DNA from: Paraburkholderia edwinii
Lineage (GTDB): Bacteria > Pseudomonadota > Gammaproteobacteria > Burkholderiales > Burkholderiaceae
Assembly: GCF_019428685.1 (NCBI RefSeq)
Contig: NZ_CP080096.1
Span: 2,480,001 to 2,544,000 of the forward strand
Direction: 5' to 3'
Length of the DNA stretch: 64,000 nt
Below, one piece after another: positions 28,122-37,500 of this stretch. Numbering within the stretch: the stretch's first letter is position 1; each line of letters opens with the position of its first letter. The translations under genes and the position numbers were made by a program. The notes below the pieces were generated by a model, which saw only the letters and a program-made list of their open reading frames with translations, made no database searches and was not told where the DNA came from.

Positions 28122-29603
28122 TTACACCCCGGGCGCGGCAGTCACGATCGACTTCAGCTCCGGCACCGGCTGCGCCAGCTTCGCAAGATCGGGACGCACA
28201 CGGCGACGCGCCGCGTCGCGTTCCCACCGCATTTCGAGCGACTGCGCGATATCGAGCAGCCGTGCATCGCCGCGAAACGCGCCGATCACCTGCATCCCGA
28301 ACGGCATGCCCGCGTAATCGGTGCCGCACGGCAGCGAGATCGCCGGGTTGGTCGCGAGTGTGACCAGATAGGTCAGCGCGAGCCAGCGGTAATAGTTCGC
28401 GAGCGGCTTGCCGTTCATTTCCGCGAGATAGACCTGCGACCACGGGAAGGTCGTGACCGGCGTGGTCGGCGACACGATCACGTCGTAGCGGTCGAATACC
28501 TGCTGAAAGCGGCGGAACAGCCGCGTCTGTTCCGCATGCGCCCACACGACGTCGGCCAGCGACATCGCGCGGCCCATCTCGTAGTTGGTGCGCGTGTTCG
28601 ATCCGAGCGAGTCGGGATCGCGCTCGTAGATCTCCTGAAAGCCGGCCACAAAATTCTGCGCGCGGATGATATCGAAACAGCGGTCCGCTTCGCCCATGTC
28701 GAGCTCGAGCGGCTCGCACACTTTCACTTCGCGCGACAGCGCAGCGATTTTCTCGCGGAACGTCTTGCGCATCGTGTCGTCGACGGCGGCCACGCCGAAG
28801 TCTTCGGTGTAAGCGACGCGCAAGGTCGCGATGTCGACGGGCCTGAATTGCGCGAACGCGGCCCTGTCGTTCGGCACGCTCAGCGGGTCGCTCGCTTCGA
28901 GGCCGACGGTCGCCGCAAGCTGCAGCCGCGTATCGGCAACGTTGCGAGCCATCGGGCCGACCACCGTCAGCGGCGTCCAGCCGAGCGGCAGCCGATCGTT
29001 CGGCACAAGCCCCGGCGACGGACGAAGGCCGACCACGCCACACATTGCGGCAGGAATGCGCAGCGATCCGCCGGTATCGGAACCCGTGCACAGCGGCAAC
29101 ATGTCGGTAGCGAGCGCGACGGCCGAACCGCCCGACGAGCCGCCCGCATTCAGCAACGGATTGAACGGATTGCCGGTCGCGCCCCACACGACGTTGCGCG
29201 TATTCGCGCCCGCGCCGAACTCGGGCACATTGGTCTTCGCGGCGACGATCGCGCCCGCGGCCCGCAAACGCGCGACCATCACGTGGTCCTGCTGCGGCAC
29301 GTGCGTGCGAAAAAGCGGCGAGCCGTAGGTGGTCAACAGACCCGCGGTTTCCTCGAGATCCTTGATGCCGATCGGCAGGCCGTGCAGGGTGCCCAGTGCG
29401 TCGCCGCGCACCACCGCCTGCTCGGCGCGGCGCGCGGCGTCGCGCGCGCGGTCGAAATCGGTTGCCGCGATGGCATTCACGGCCGGGTTCAAGGCTTCGA
29501 TACGCGCAATGCAGGCGTCGAGCAACTCGACCGGCGAGAGCTCGCGGCTGCCGATCATGCGCCGCGCCTCGACGGCCGATAGAGCAACAACTAATTCGTC
29601 CAT
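28122..29603 (-). CDS. Amidase signature family protein
   Basis: This 493-residue protein has the complete amidase-signature Ser-cisSer-Lys triad. The Lys is in GIKDLEETAG, the cis-Ser is in the Gly/Ser-rich AGGSSGGSAVALAT, and the nucleophile Ser is in GSDTGGSLRIPAA. Relatives include GatA-like and plain amidases; no gatB or gatC is adjacent, so it is probably a catabolic amidase rather than a tRNA amidotransferase subunit. The ATG at 29603 gives the usual start. The substrate is unknown. Confidence 0.9.
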   Translation of the reverse strand: MDELVVALSAVEARRMIGSRELSPVELLDACIARIEALNPAVNAIAATDFDRARDAARRAEQAVVRGDALGTLHGLPIGIKDLEETAGLLTTYGSPLFRTHVPQQDHVMVARLRAAGAIVAAKTNVPEFGAGANTRNVVWGATGNPFNPLLNAGGSSGGSAVALATDMLPLCTGSDTGGSLRIPAAMCGVVGLRPSPGLVPNDRLPLGWTPLTVVGPMARNVADTRLQLAATVGLEASDPLSVPNDRAAFAQFRPVDIATLRVAYTEDFGVAAVDDTMRKTFREKIAALSREVKVCEPLELDMGEADRCFDIIRAQNFVAGFQEIYERDPDSLGSNTRTNYEMGRAMSLADVVWAHAEQTRLFRRFQQVFDRYDVIVSPTTPVTTFPWSQVYLAEMNGKPLANYYRWLALTYLVTLATNPAISLPCGTDYAGMPFGMQVIGAFRGDARLLDIAQSLEMRWERDAARRRVRPDLAKLAQPVPELKSIVTAAPGV

Positions 29604-30059
29604 ATCCGGTCCAATCCTGGCGATTCGATGAGTAGAAGAAGTGTGCGACGCGCGAGTGTGCAGTGGCAAGTTGCACTGCGATGACGCGGAAGATTGGCGC
29701 CCCCCGAGGGCTGCTTCGCGCCGGACTTCGTGGCGCCGCGATCTTGTGATGATGCCATGTCTGCGGCATCGATGCCGGGCATCGCACGGTTGCCTCGCGG
29801 CCTGGAGTCAAGCGGCGCGCCGTAGATGGCGTGCCGTGTTCAGTGCAGGCGACGCAGTCGCACAGCCTTGCAGCGCTTGCGAGGACGCAGTGCCCTGACG
29901 AGGGCGGCCAGGGCACGCATGTGCAACAGGTGGTCGCGCTGCTCGCGATGCGCAAGCAGCCAGCCGTCGTGACGCCACCGATTCAGTTCACGACGGCGGA
30001 CAATTTCACCGAGACGTAGCGCGCGCATTGATTTTCAGAAGTGGATCGATGGGTACGCG
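29604..30059. other. Intergenic region without recognised gene
   Basis: These 456 bp lie upstream of the amidase. Short open frames are present on both strands (for example 29840-30028) but none has family similarity or a convincing ribosome-binding site. The stretch could be decayed coding DNA. Confidence 0.4.
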
Positions 30060-31493
30060 CTAGTCGCGCGGGCGCGCCTTCGCGTGTGTAGCGGATTGCG
30101 CGTCGGCTCGTGCGTCGCTGAACGCACCATCCGCACCATCCGCGCCAACGCGTTCGAGCAGCGAGCGCCCGTCGACATCGCCATACGGCAAGCCCAGAAA
30201 ATCGAGCACGGTCGGCGCGATATCGACAAGCCCCGTCGGCTGATCGATCACCGCGGGCGCCATGCCCGCGTGATCGACGATCAGAAACGGACGCGTCTCA
30301 TCGGCGCCCCAGCCGCCGTGTTCGCCGTGGCCCGGCACTTTGGTCTTGCCGGGCTCGTCGACGGTCCAGCGCATGCCGCGCACACCGTGCGCATTGCCGC
30401 CGGCGACACGCGCCATATTCACCGCGGCCACGATGCCGTCGCGCGCATCGAGGCCACGCGCACGCAACGCGTCGCCGGTTTCGACCGCATCGACCCACGG
30501 CTCGTGGCTCAATCGTTCGAGCACGCCGCCGAGCGCATGCCGGCCCGCTTCGGTCGCATACAGCAGCGCGGCCGTGCCCTGCCCGGCCACCGCGATATGA
30601 CACGCATCGACCTCGCGCGCGAGTCCTTGCGCGCGCAACCATGCATCGAGATCGACGCTGCCCGCGATCGTCTCCTGTCCGTGATCGGAGCCGGCGAGCA
30701 GCAGAACGTTCTCGCCCTGCTCGCGCTGGCGCCGCACTGTGTACAGCACTTCGGCGACGCAGCGATCCGCGTGACGCAGCGCGTCGCGATGCACGGGCGA
30801 ACCGAGCGGCGCGCCGTGCAGCGTCGCATCGGGATGCGCGAGCCACAACACCGCGACCGCGGGCCGCCGCCACGTCAGCACTTCGGTACAGAAGCGCTGC
30901 GTCATCGCCCAGTCGCCGGCGAAGTCCTGGCCGATGCCGAGCGCCGCCGCGCCGACGATCGGCTCGCCGCCCGGCGCAAACGAACCGGCGCGGTGATACA
31001 CGTGGCCGAAGTGCTCCGGGTCGAGAAAATACGCGGCGCCCGGCGACACATTCGACATGGCGATAAATCCGCCGTGCGCGACGACGCGTTCCGCGAGCGT
31101 CGGCACACGCAAGGTCGTGCCCGTCGCGCGGCGCAGATGCGTGCGGAAATCGGGCGCGCCGACGTCGTACACGCGCAGCTTGCCGTTTTCGGCAAGGCCC
31201 ATGCGATTGCCGTGCAAGCCATGGCGATCCGGCCTGCACCCGGTCGCCACCGACGCAGCCGATACGCGCGTGACCGACGGAAACACGGCATGGTGATCCG
31301 CACACCACAGGCCTTCGTGCGCGAGCGCGTGCAAGGTGGGCGTCAGCTCCGCATCGATCCAGTCGCGGCCGAGCGCGTCGCAGCAGATAAACACCGCACG
31401 GCGCGTTTGCGATTGCAACGGTGCCGGCGCAGGATGCGCAACGCCTGCTTCGCCCTTGCGATCCGGCAAGGCGTGATCAGTAGCCGCGCTCAT
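30060..31493 (-). CDS. Alkaline phosphatase superfamily hydrolase (phosphodiesterase/PhnA-like)
   Basis: This 477-residue protein belongs to the alkaline-phosphatase superfamily that includes nucleotide pyrophosphatases and phosphonoacetate hydrolase. Visible motifs are the first metal site ICCDALGRD, the nucleophile segment FPSVTRVSAASVATG, GSDHGQET with Asp-His, and HGEHGG near the C-terminus. No signal peptide is seen, so the enzyme is probably cytosolic. Its ATG overlaps the stop of the ABC binding-protein gene (ATGA). This suggests that it cleaves the imported compound, probably a phosphate ester, phosphodiester or phosphonate. Confidence 0.82.
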   Translation of the reverse strand: MSAATDHALPDRKGEAGVAHPAPAPLQSQTRRAVFICCDALGRDWIDAELTPTLHALAHEGLWCADHHAVFPSVTRVSAASVATGCRPDRHGLHGNRMGLAENGKLRVYDVGAPDFRTHLRRATGTTLRVPTLAERVVAHGGFIAMSNVSPGAAYFLDPEHFGHVYHRAGSFAPGGEPIVGAAALGIGQDFAGDWAMTQRFCTEVLTWRRPAVAVLWLAHPDATLHGAPLGSPVHRDALRHADRCVAEVLYTVRRQREQGENVLLLAGSDHGQETIAGSVDLDAWLRAQGLAREVDACHIAVAGQGTAALLYATEAGRHALGGVLERLSHEPWVDAVETGDALRARGLDARDGIVAAVNMARVAGGNAHGVRGMRWTVDEPGKTKVPGHGEHGGWGADETRPFLIVDHAGMAPAVIDQPTGLVDIAPTVLDFLGLPYGDVDGRSLLERVGADGADGAFSDARADAQSATHAKARPRD

Positions 31494-32788
31494 TTCGGCA
31501 ACAGTGCTGCAACTTGAGCGGCCATGTCGGCCAGCACCTTGTCCGGTTCGTGCGCGCGCTTGCCGCTTGCAACGGACTCGAGGTTGTCCTTGATCACATC
31601 GATCACCTTGAGCCCGTTCGGCCCCGGGAACGCATACCAGCCGGTCGCGAAGCTGCGCTCTCCGACGGCCACTGCGTAGTTCGGATTGGCCGCGTAGAAG
31701 TCTTTCATCAGCACGGCGGCCTTGTCGTTCGGTGGGAAGTAGCCGGTGCGTTTCGCGACGTCGGCCGCTTCGTCCGCGCGCGTCGCGAAACTGAGGAAGC
31801 GCCATGCGGCCTGCTGTTTTGCCGCGTCTTTCGCGGTAATCATGAGGCCGTTGCCGCCGGTCGGCAGCTTCGACGTGCCCGCCCGCAGATCGGGATACGG
31901 GCCGACCACCACCGGAAAACGCCCGGCGGCAAGCTTCTGGATGGTCGCGAGCTGCGCCGTCGATGTCGCGACCATACCGAGACCGCCGGCTGCGAACTGC
32001 TGGCGCGCGGCCAGATGCGTCAGATACGGCATGCGGCCTTCGTTGACGAAGCGCGCGAGCTGGTTGATCGCCCAGCGCCCTTCGCTGCCGTCGAAGGCGA
32101 CCTTGCGCTCGCTGCTGTCGAGCATCGTGCCGCCGCGGCTGAAGACGAGCGCCTGCCACATCCAGTTGCCGGTTTCGTCCCACGCGTAGAACATGCCGCC
32201 CGTGTTCGCGTCGAGGCTGCCGATCTTGTGCGCGAGCGCGATGACGCCATCCCATGTGGCCGGCAGATGCGCGGGGTCGCCGCCTGCGCGTTCCACGAGG
32301 TCCGCGTTGTAGTAGAGCACGGGCAGGGACACGGCGAACGGCAGCGCAAAACTCTTGCCTTTAACGGTGCCCGCATGCAGCAGCGCGTCGTCGAAACCTT
32401 GCGTCGCGAAGCCTTTGTCCGCAGCGATAAAACCGTCGAGCGGCGCCGCGATCTGCTGGTCCGACAGCGTGCGGATACCGTTCAAGCCCTGCATCACCAC
32501 ATCGGGCTGCGTGCCCGCGACTGCTTCGCGCAATACCGTTTGCAGCACCTGTTCGTACTCGGGCGCCGGCGCGCGGTACGTCACGCGAATGTCCGGGTTC
32601 GCCGCCATAAAGCGCTTGGCGAGGTCTTCCATCGACGGGCGAAACACATCGGGAAAAGCGTACAGCACCGAGAGTTCGGTCTGCGCGGCGGCCGCCGCGC
32701 GCGGCGCGATACTGAATGCGGCTGCGCCGGGGCCGACAAGGCCGAGCAGCCCGATCATCTGTTTGAGGCGAGTCCTGCGTGCGTTCAA
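31490..32788 (-). CDS. ABC transporter substrate-binding protein (UgpB-like)
   Basis: This 432-residue periplasmic solute-binding protein has a basic N-terminus and hydrophobic core, with cleavage near APRAAAAAQ. It shows the family-1 extracellular binding protein pattern (AFPDVFRPSMEDLAKRFMAANPDI, then ALPFAVSLPVLYYNADLVERAG). These are features of UgpB and sugar-binding relatives. The TTG at 32788 was accepted as the start because AAGGAG lies seven bases before it. The gene follows the two permease genes and is translationally coupled to the hydrolase at 30060. The ligand is likely glycerol-phosphate-like or a sugar. Confidence 0.86.
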   Translation of the reverse strand: MNARRTRLKQMIGLLGLVGPGAAAFSIAPRAAAAAQTELSVLYAFPDVFRPSMEDLAKRFMAANPDIRVTYRAPAPEYEQVLQTVLREAVAGTQPDVVMQGLNGIRTLSDQQIAAPLDGFIAADKGFATQGFDDALLHAGTVKGKSFALPFAVSLPVLYYNADLVERAGGDPAHLPATWDGVIALAHKIGSLDANTGGMFYAWDETGNWMWQALVFSRGGTMLDSSERKVAFDGSEGRWAINQLARFVNEGRMPYLTHLAARQQFAAGGLGMVATSTAQLATIQKLAAGRFPVVVGPYPDLRAGTSKLPTGGNGLMITAKDAAKQQAAWRFLSFATRADEAADVAKRTGYFPPNDKAAVLMKDFYAANPNYAVAVGERSFATGWYAFPGPNGLKVIDVIKDNLESVASGKRAHEPDKVLADMAAQVAALLPK

Positions 32789-32884
32789 GCCGATACTCCT
32801 TCATGCGTGACGGAAAGGCTGCAGCCGGGCTGCACGAGCGCGCGTCAAATACGCCTCAGCCTGCTTTAGCCCGCTTAACCGGTG

Positions 32885-33724
32885 TCAGCCTTTAATGCCG
32901 GTAAGGGCGATACCTTCGATAAACCTGCGCTGCGCAAGCAGAAACGCGGCCACCAGCGGCGCGATGACGATCGCGGCCGCCGCCATCAGCGCGCCGTAAT
33001 CGGTGCCGGCCTCCTCGTTGCGGAAAAACGCGATGCCAAGCGGCGGCGTCAGCTTCTCCGGCGACGACAGCACGATCTGCGGCCAGAAGAACTCGTTCCA
33101 GTGCGTCGTGACCGAGAAGATGCCGAATGCCGTCACGGCGGGCATCGCGATCGGCAGCATCAGCCGGAACACGATGCCGAATTCGCTGAAGCCGTCCAGA
33201 CGCGCGGCGTCAAGCAGTTCGTCCGGAATCGTGCGGAAGTACTGGCGCATCAGATAGATGCCGAACGCGGACACGCTATACGGCAGCGCCATCGCCCATA
33301 AGGTGTCGATCAGAGCGAGGCGCTGCGCGAGCAGGAACTGCGGAATCGCCACGACCTGCGGCGGCAGCATCAGGCAGAACACCACCGCGCCGAACAGCAG
33401 CCGGCGGCCGCGAAACGGCACCTTCGCGAGCACATACGCGCACGGCAACGCGATGACAAGTTGCAGCACGAAGATCAGCACGACCACGAGCGCGCCATTC
33501 GCGAGATACGTGAGCATCGGCACGCGCTCGAACACCGCGGCGAAGTTGACCCAGCCGGCGAAATGCGTGGGCCACACGTGCAGTTCGCGGCTGAAGATTT
33601 CGTTGGCGGGCTTGATCGCCGTCGACAGCATCCAGAAGAAAGGTGCGAGCGCAACGATGCTGGTTGCGATCAGCACGAGATGGCGCAGCAGCGAGCCGGT
33701 CAGGTGGGGACGTGTCGCGCTCAT
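32885..33724 (-). CDS. ABC transporter permease (UgpE/MalG-like)
   Basis: This 279-residue inner-membrane protein has about six transmembrane segments. The EAA loop contacting the ATPase is visible (DELLDAARLDGFSEFGIVFRLMLP). It belongs to the MalG/UgpE branch of carbohydrate importers. Its ATG overlaps the stop of the partner permease by 4 bp, while 96 bp separate it from the binding-protein gene. Confidence 0.9.
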   Translation of the reverse strand: MSATRPHLTGSLLRHLVLIATSIVALAPFFWMLSTAIKPANEIFSRELHVWPTHFAGWVNFAAVFERVPMLTYLANGALVVVLIFVLQLVIALPCAYVLAKVPFRGRRLLFGAVVFCLMLPPQVVAIPQFLLAQRLALIDTLWAMALPYSVSAFGIYLMRQYFRTIPDELLDAARLDGFSEFGIVFRLMLPIAMPAVTAFGIFSVTTHWNEFFWPQIVLSSPEKLTPPLGIAFFRNEEAGTDYGALMAAAAIVIAPLVAAFLLAQRRFIEGIALTGIKG

Positions 33725-34671
33725 GATGGGCGGGCTCGTCGTGACGTCGCGCGAGGAGCGGTCATCCGGAACTTCAACAGCGTAAGCACGCCGACGAGCA
33801 CGAGGAACACCACTGCGATCGCCGCCGCGCGCCCTGTGCGGAAGAATTCGAAGGCTTCGCTAAACATCGTGTACAGCAGCACTTCGGTCGATTTCTGCGG
33901 GCCGCCGCCCGTGATCACGTAGACCGTTTCGAACAGCTGGAACGAGCGGATCACCGAGATCACGACGACGAAACCGGTAATCGGCCGCAGCATCGGCCAC
34001 GTGACGAGCCAGAAGCGGTCCCATGCGCGCGCAGCGCCATCGACGGCCGCCGCTTCGTAGTACTGCGCGGGAATCGCCGTGAGGCCGGTCAGGAACAGCA
34101 CCATGTTGAAGCCGGCCATCTGCCAGACGCCGATGATCGCGAGCGAGATCAGCGCCGTCGACGGGTCTTCGAGCCAGCGCGGCCCGGCGATGCCCGCCTT
34201 CGCGAGCAGCAGGTTCACGAGGCCGAAGCTTGGGTGCAGCATGAACTCCCAGACCACGGCGATCGCGATCGTCGCGGCCATGACGGGCAGAAAGTGGATC
34301 GTGCGGTACAGGCCCTTGAGGCTCGTGCGCGCGTCGATCAGCATCGCGAGGCCGAGGCCGGTCGCCGTCGATGCAGGCACGACGAGCGCCGTGTAGGCGA
34401 GCGTGTTCGCGAGCGAGTGGCGCATGACCGGATCGCTTGCGAGGTCGACGAAATTGCGCGCGCCGATAAACGCCAGCGTCGATGCGCCGAGCCGGTAGTC
34501 GGTGAACGATAGACCGATGACGACCACCAGCGGCACGATCAGTGTGATGAGGCCGAGGATGATCGCGGGGCCTGCGTACAGCGCGACGATGGGCCAGTGC
34601 CGATCGTGTTGGCTCGTGCCGTTTGCGATGGCGATTGCGCGGCGCGCGTCGGGACTCAGCACGTCAGCCAT
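33721..34671 (-). CDS. ABC transporter permease (UgpA/MalF-like)
   Basis: This 316-residue protein is the second membrane subunit of the importer. About six transmembrane segments and the EAA loop (YYEAAAVDGAARAWDRFWLVTWP) are visible. Its first bases overlap the ATPase gene by 8 bp and its end overlaps the UgpE-like gene by 4 bp, so all subunits are translated from one message. Confidence 0.9.
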   Translation of the reverse strand: MADVLSPDARRAIAIANGTSQHDRHWPIVALYAGPAIILGLITLIVPLVVVIGLSFTDYRLGASTLAFIGARNFVDLASDPVMRHSLANTLAYTALVVPASTATGLGLAMLIDARTSLKGLYRTIHFLPVMAATIAIAVVWEFMLHPSFGLVNLLLAKAGIAGPRWLEDPSTALISLAIIGVWQMAGFNMVLFLTGLTAIPAQYYEAAAVDGAARAWDRFWLVTWPMLRPITGFVVVISVIRSFQLFETVYVITGGGPQKSTEVLLYTMFSEAFEFFRTGRAAAIAVVFLVLVGVLTLLKFRMTAPRATSRRARPS

Positions 34672-35950
34672 GCGCGAACTGCCGGGTCGCCGCTGCTGCG
34701 CCGCTCGCGATCACGTCGTGCGCGATGCGGCGGCCTGTTTCGTCGAACACCAATGCGCGCGACAGATCGGGCAAGACGCCGACTGCGTCGCCGGGACGCG
34801 GTACCGGCATGGGGTCGGACAGCCCGCGTGGTGTGCGTACGATCAGTCGTTGCTGCGATTCGCTCTGCGCGCGATGCGGTTTGCCGATCGGGCTTGCCGC
34901 GGTGACGTTCGCGGTGACGTGCACTGCGGCGCCAACATCGGCTCCATACAGACCGACATGCACGAGCGTATCCGCGCCCAGACACTCGACATGCAGCACG
35001 CGCGCAGGCAACGCGCCGTGCTGCCCGATCCCCGTCAACGCGAGATGTTCGGCGCGCAGCCCGACGCTCACGCTCGCCCCTTCCGTCGCGTCCACCGCGT
35101 TCACCGCCAGCGGCAGCACAAAACCGCTGGCCGTCGCGAGACCACGCGACGCCGCACGCACCGTTGCTTGCAGCACGCCGATACCCGGCGTGCCGAGCGT
35201 GCGCGCGACATCGAGCGTCGCCGGCTGCGTATAAAGCCCGGCAGGCGTGCCGAACTGCAGGATGCGGCCGCCGCGCATCACGGCGATCTTGTCGGCCATC
35301 GTCATCGCTTCGACCTGGTCGTGCGTGACGTAGATCGTCGCGACGTTCAGGCGCCGGTGCAGCTCGACGATCTCGCTGCGCATGCTCGCGCGCAGCTCGG
35401 CGTCGAGGTTCGATAAAGGCTCGTCGTAGAGAAACACGGACGGCTGGCGCACGATCGCGCGCCCGAGCGCCACGCGCTGGCGCTGGCCGCCCGACAGCGC
35501 GCCGGGCTTGCGTTCGAGCAGCGCGCCAATGCCGAGCGCGTCGGCTGCGGCGGCGACGTCCGCGTCGATGCGCGCGTGCCGCTGCCGGCTCGCCGCCGAC
35601 AGACGCCACATCAGCGGCATGCGCTCCCATGCGCGCATGCGGCGCAATGCGAGCGGTGTCGCGAGGTTCTGCCGGATCGTCAGATGCGGATAGAGCGCGT
35701 AGTTCTGGAACACCATCGCGACGTCGCGATCGGCCGCCGCGAGCTCAGCGACATCGCGCCCGCCGATGCGGATCGCGCCGGCGTCGGGCCAGTCGAGACC
35801 CGCGATCAGGCGCAGCAGCGTTGACTTTCCGCATCCGCTCGGGCCCACGAGTGCGACGAATTCGCCATCGGCGACGGCGAGGTTCACCGCGTCCGCCGCG
35901 ACATGCGCGCCATAGCGGCGCGTGACGCCCGATAGCTCGACGCCGGCCAC
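34664..35950 (-). CDS. ABC transporter ATP-binding protein (UgpC/MalK-like)
   Basis: This roughly 428-residue ATPase drives the sugar-type importer. The motifs are Walker A (GPSGCGKST), Q-loop (VFQNYALYPHL), signature (LSGGQRQRVALGRAI), Walker B (LYDEPLSNLD) and H-loop (THDQVEAMT). A C-terminal TOBE-like regulatory region follows. An insert of about 30 residues after the Q-loop (RRMRAWERMPLMWRLS) is longer than in MalK. The start is uncertain: GTG at 35950 with GAGG upstream was preferred to TTG at 36019. It heads the operon, divergent from the SorC-type regulator. Confidence 0.9.
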   Translation of the reverse strand: MAGVELSGVTRRYGAHVAADAVNLAVADGEFVALVGPSGCGKSTLLRLIAGLDWPDAGAIRIGGRDVAELAAADRDVAMVFQNYALYPHLTIRQNLATPLALRRMRAWERMPLMWRLSAASRQRHARIDADVAAAADALGIGALLERKPGALSGGQRQRVALGRAIVRQPSVFLYDEPLSNLDAELRASMRSEIVELHRRLNVATIYVTHDQVEAMTMADKIAVMRGGRILQFGTPAGLYTQPATLDVARTLGTPGIGVLQATVRAASRGLATASGFVLPLAVNAVDATEGASVSVGLRAEHLALTGIGQHGALPARVLHVECLGADTLVHVGLYGADVGAAVHVTANVTAASPIGKPHRAQSESQQRLIVRTPRGLSDPMPVPRPGDAVGVLPDLSRALVFDETGRRIAHDVIASGAAAATRQFAHG

Positions 35951-36019
35951 GTCAGCGCGCCTCGCGCCGCGACGAGCGGCAGCGCGTCGCCGCTCGTGCG
36001 TCGCTTGCAAAGACCGCAA

Positions 36020-36296
36020 TGGTCGTCACGGCAGAGGTTCGTTTCATCGCAGATCAGGGCGGTAGCCGGTCAACAGGCCAACTGGCCGCGTGTCCAAAAA
36101 GTCATAGCTCATATGAGCTTCAAAAGGTACATCTGTCCCGTGACTCTTTTGTGACCAATACGTCCCAATTGTGCCGTAGGCCGGAAAGGTGGTACCTTGC
36201 GCAGCGCGACGATGCGGCCCCGCGAGCGGACGCACGTCATACGCCATGTGCGCGGCCACGCGCATCCGGCAACGCGAGTGACCGACCGGAGACCCA
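36020..36296. promoter_or_regulatory. Divergent control region of the uptake operon and SorC-type gene
   Basis: This 277-bp region separates the ABC operon from its probable regulator. It contains the perfect palindrome AGCTCATATGAGCT (36106-36119) flanked on both sides by A-runs. A nearby direct repeat of GTGAC lies in GTGACTCTTTTGTGAC (about 36139-36154). Both are candidate operators for the regulator at 36297. Confidence 0.5.
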
Positions 36297-37262
36297 ATGA
36301 AACGCGACGCCAACGACGCCCCCGGCGACGAGCCGCAAACCGCCGACGCGCAACTGATGGCGCGCATCTGCTGGGCGTATTTCAAGGAAGGACAGACGCA
36401 GGAAGCGATCGCGCAGCGCATGGGCTTGACGCGCAAGCGCGTGAACCGCGTGCTCAACGACGCGCGCACGAGCGGCTTCGTGCAGACGACGATCAATAGC
36501 CCGATCGGCGCTTATGTCGAGCTCGAAGCGGGCCTCGTCGCGGCCTACGGTTTTGCCGAGGCGATCGTCGTGCCGACGCCCGCGCAAGACGCGGATGTGC
36601 GTCCCGTAATTGGCGCGGCGGCTGGGCAATATGTGTCCGAGCGGCTGCGGCAAGGCGAATCGCTTGGCATTACATGGGGCGGCACGATCAACGCGGCCGC
36701 GCAAAGCATCCTGCGCCGCCAGGGCATGGACAACACGGTCGTGCTGATGTGCGGCGGCCTGGCAAAGAGCACGCGGATCAATCCATACGACAACGCGGCG
36801 ATCTTCGCGCGCATGCTCGATGCGACCTGCTATTACATGACCGCGCCGCTCTACACGGAAAGCGCCGCGCTGCGCGACGCGCTGGTTCGAAGCGAACCGG
36901 TCAAGAGCGTGCTCGAGATGGCGCGCAATGTCGACATGGCCTTGCTGAGCGCGACCGATCTCTCCGAGCAATCGAAGGTGCTCGAATACGAAGTGATCTC
37001 ACGCGAGATCTGGCAGTCGCTGCGCGACGCCGGCGCGACCGGCGATATCTGCGGCCACTATCTCGACGTCGACGGCAATGCCGTCGATCACCCGCTCGTG
37101 CCGCGCACGATCCACGCATCGCTCAGCGACCTGCGCGCGATCCCGCGTCTGATTCTCGCGGCCGGCGGGTTGCAAAAGATCGGGATAATCAAAGGCGCGA
37201 TCCGCGCGGGCCTCGCACATGTGCTGATTACGGATGAAGCGACGGCGTCGGCGCTGCTGTGA
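36297..37262 (+). CDS. SorC/DeoR-type sugar-binding transcriptional regulator
   Basis: This 321-residue protein resembles the SorC family. The N-terminal helix-turn-helix (residues about 20-60) reads KEGQTQEAIAQRMGLTRKRVNRVL. The large C-terminal sugar-binding domain shows GESLGITWGGTINAAAQ and the family's late HASLSDLRAIPRLILAAGG. Such regulators respond to phosphorylated sugars or polyols. It is divergent from the ABC operon at 30060-35950, its likely target, across a region with a perfect palindrome. A 14-bp tandem repeat begins at its stop codon. Confidence 0.87.
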   Translation: MKRDANDAPGDEPQTADAQLMARICWAYFKEGQTQEAIAQRMGLTRKRVNRVLNDARTSGFVQTTINSPIGAYVELEAGLVAAYGFAEAIVVPTPAQDADVRPVIGAAAGQYVSERLRQGESLGITWGGTINAAAQSILRRQGMDNTVVLMCGGLAKSTRINPYDNAAIFARMLDATCYYMTAPLYTESAALRDALVRSEPVKSVLEMARNVDMALLSATDLSEQSKVLEYEVISREIWQSLRDAGATGDICGHYLDVDGNAVDHPLVPRTIHASLSDLRAIPRLILAAGGLQKIGIIKGAIRAGLAHVLITDEATASALL

Positions 37263-37302
37263 GCGCTTTGCTATGAGCGCTTTGCTATGAGCGCTTTGCT
37301 AT
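37261..37302. repeat. 14-bp tandem repeat at the stop codon of the SorC-type gene
   Basis: Three perfect copies of GAGCGCTTTGCTAT lie at 37261-37274, 37275-37288 and 37289-37302, followed by a partial fourth. The array starts within the TGA stop codon of the upstream gene. Confidence 0.9.
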
Positions 37303-37500
37303 GAGTGTTTCGCTCTTAGCGGTCTGTTTCAAGCGCCGCTCCCGATACGGTGGCGTGCACGGCTTCGCGGCAAAAGCGGCGAATGGCGTGCGGCGCGACT
37401 GCGATTTCTGCGGAATGTAATTCGGCCGCTGGACGCATCAGCCTGATGGCGCAAATCGGGGAGAGCAGGCAGAGAGCGCGCTAAGCGCCCTGTGATTAGC

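Noticed and set aside
29840..30028. Possible small basic protein between the amidase and the hydrolase
   Set aside because: No ribosome-binding site or family similarity; kept only as a remark on the intergenic region.
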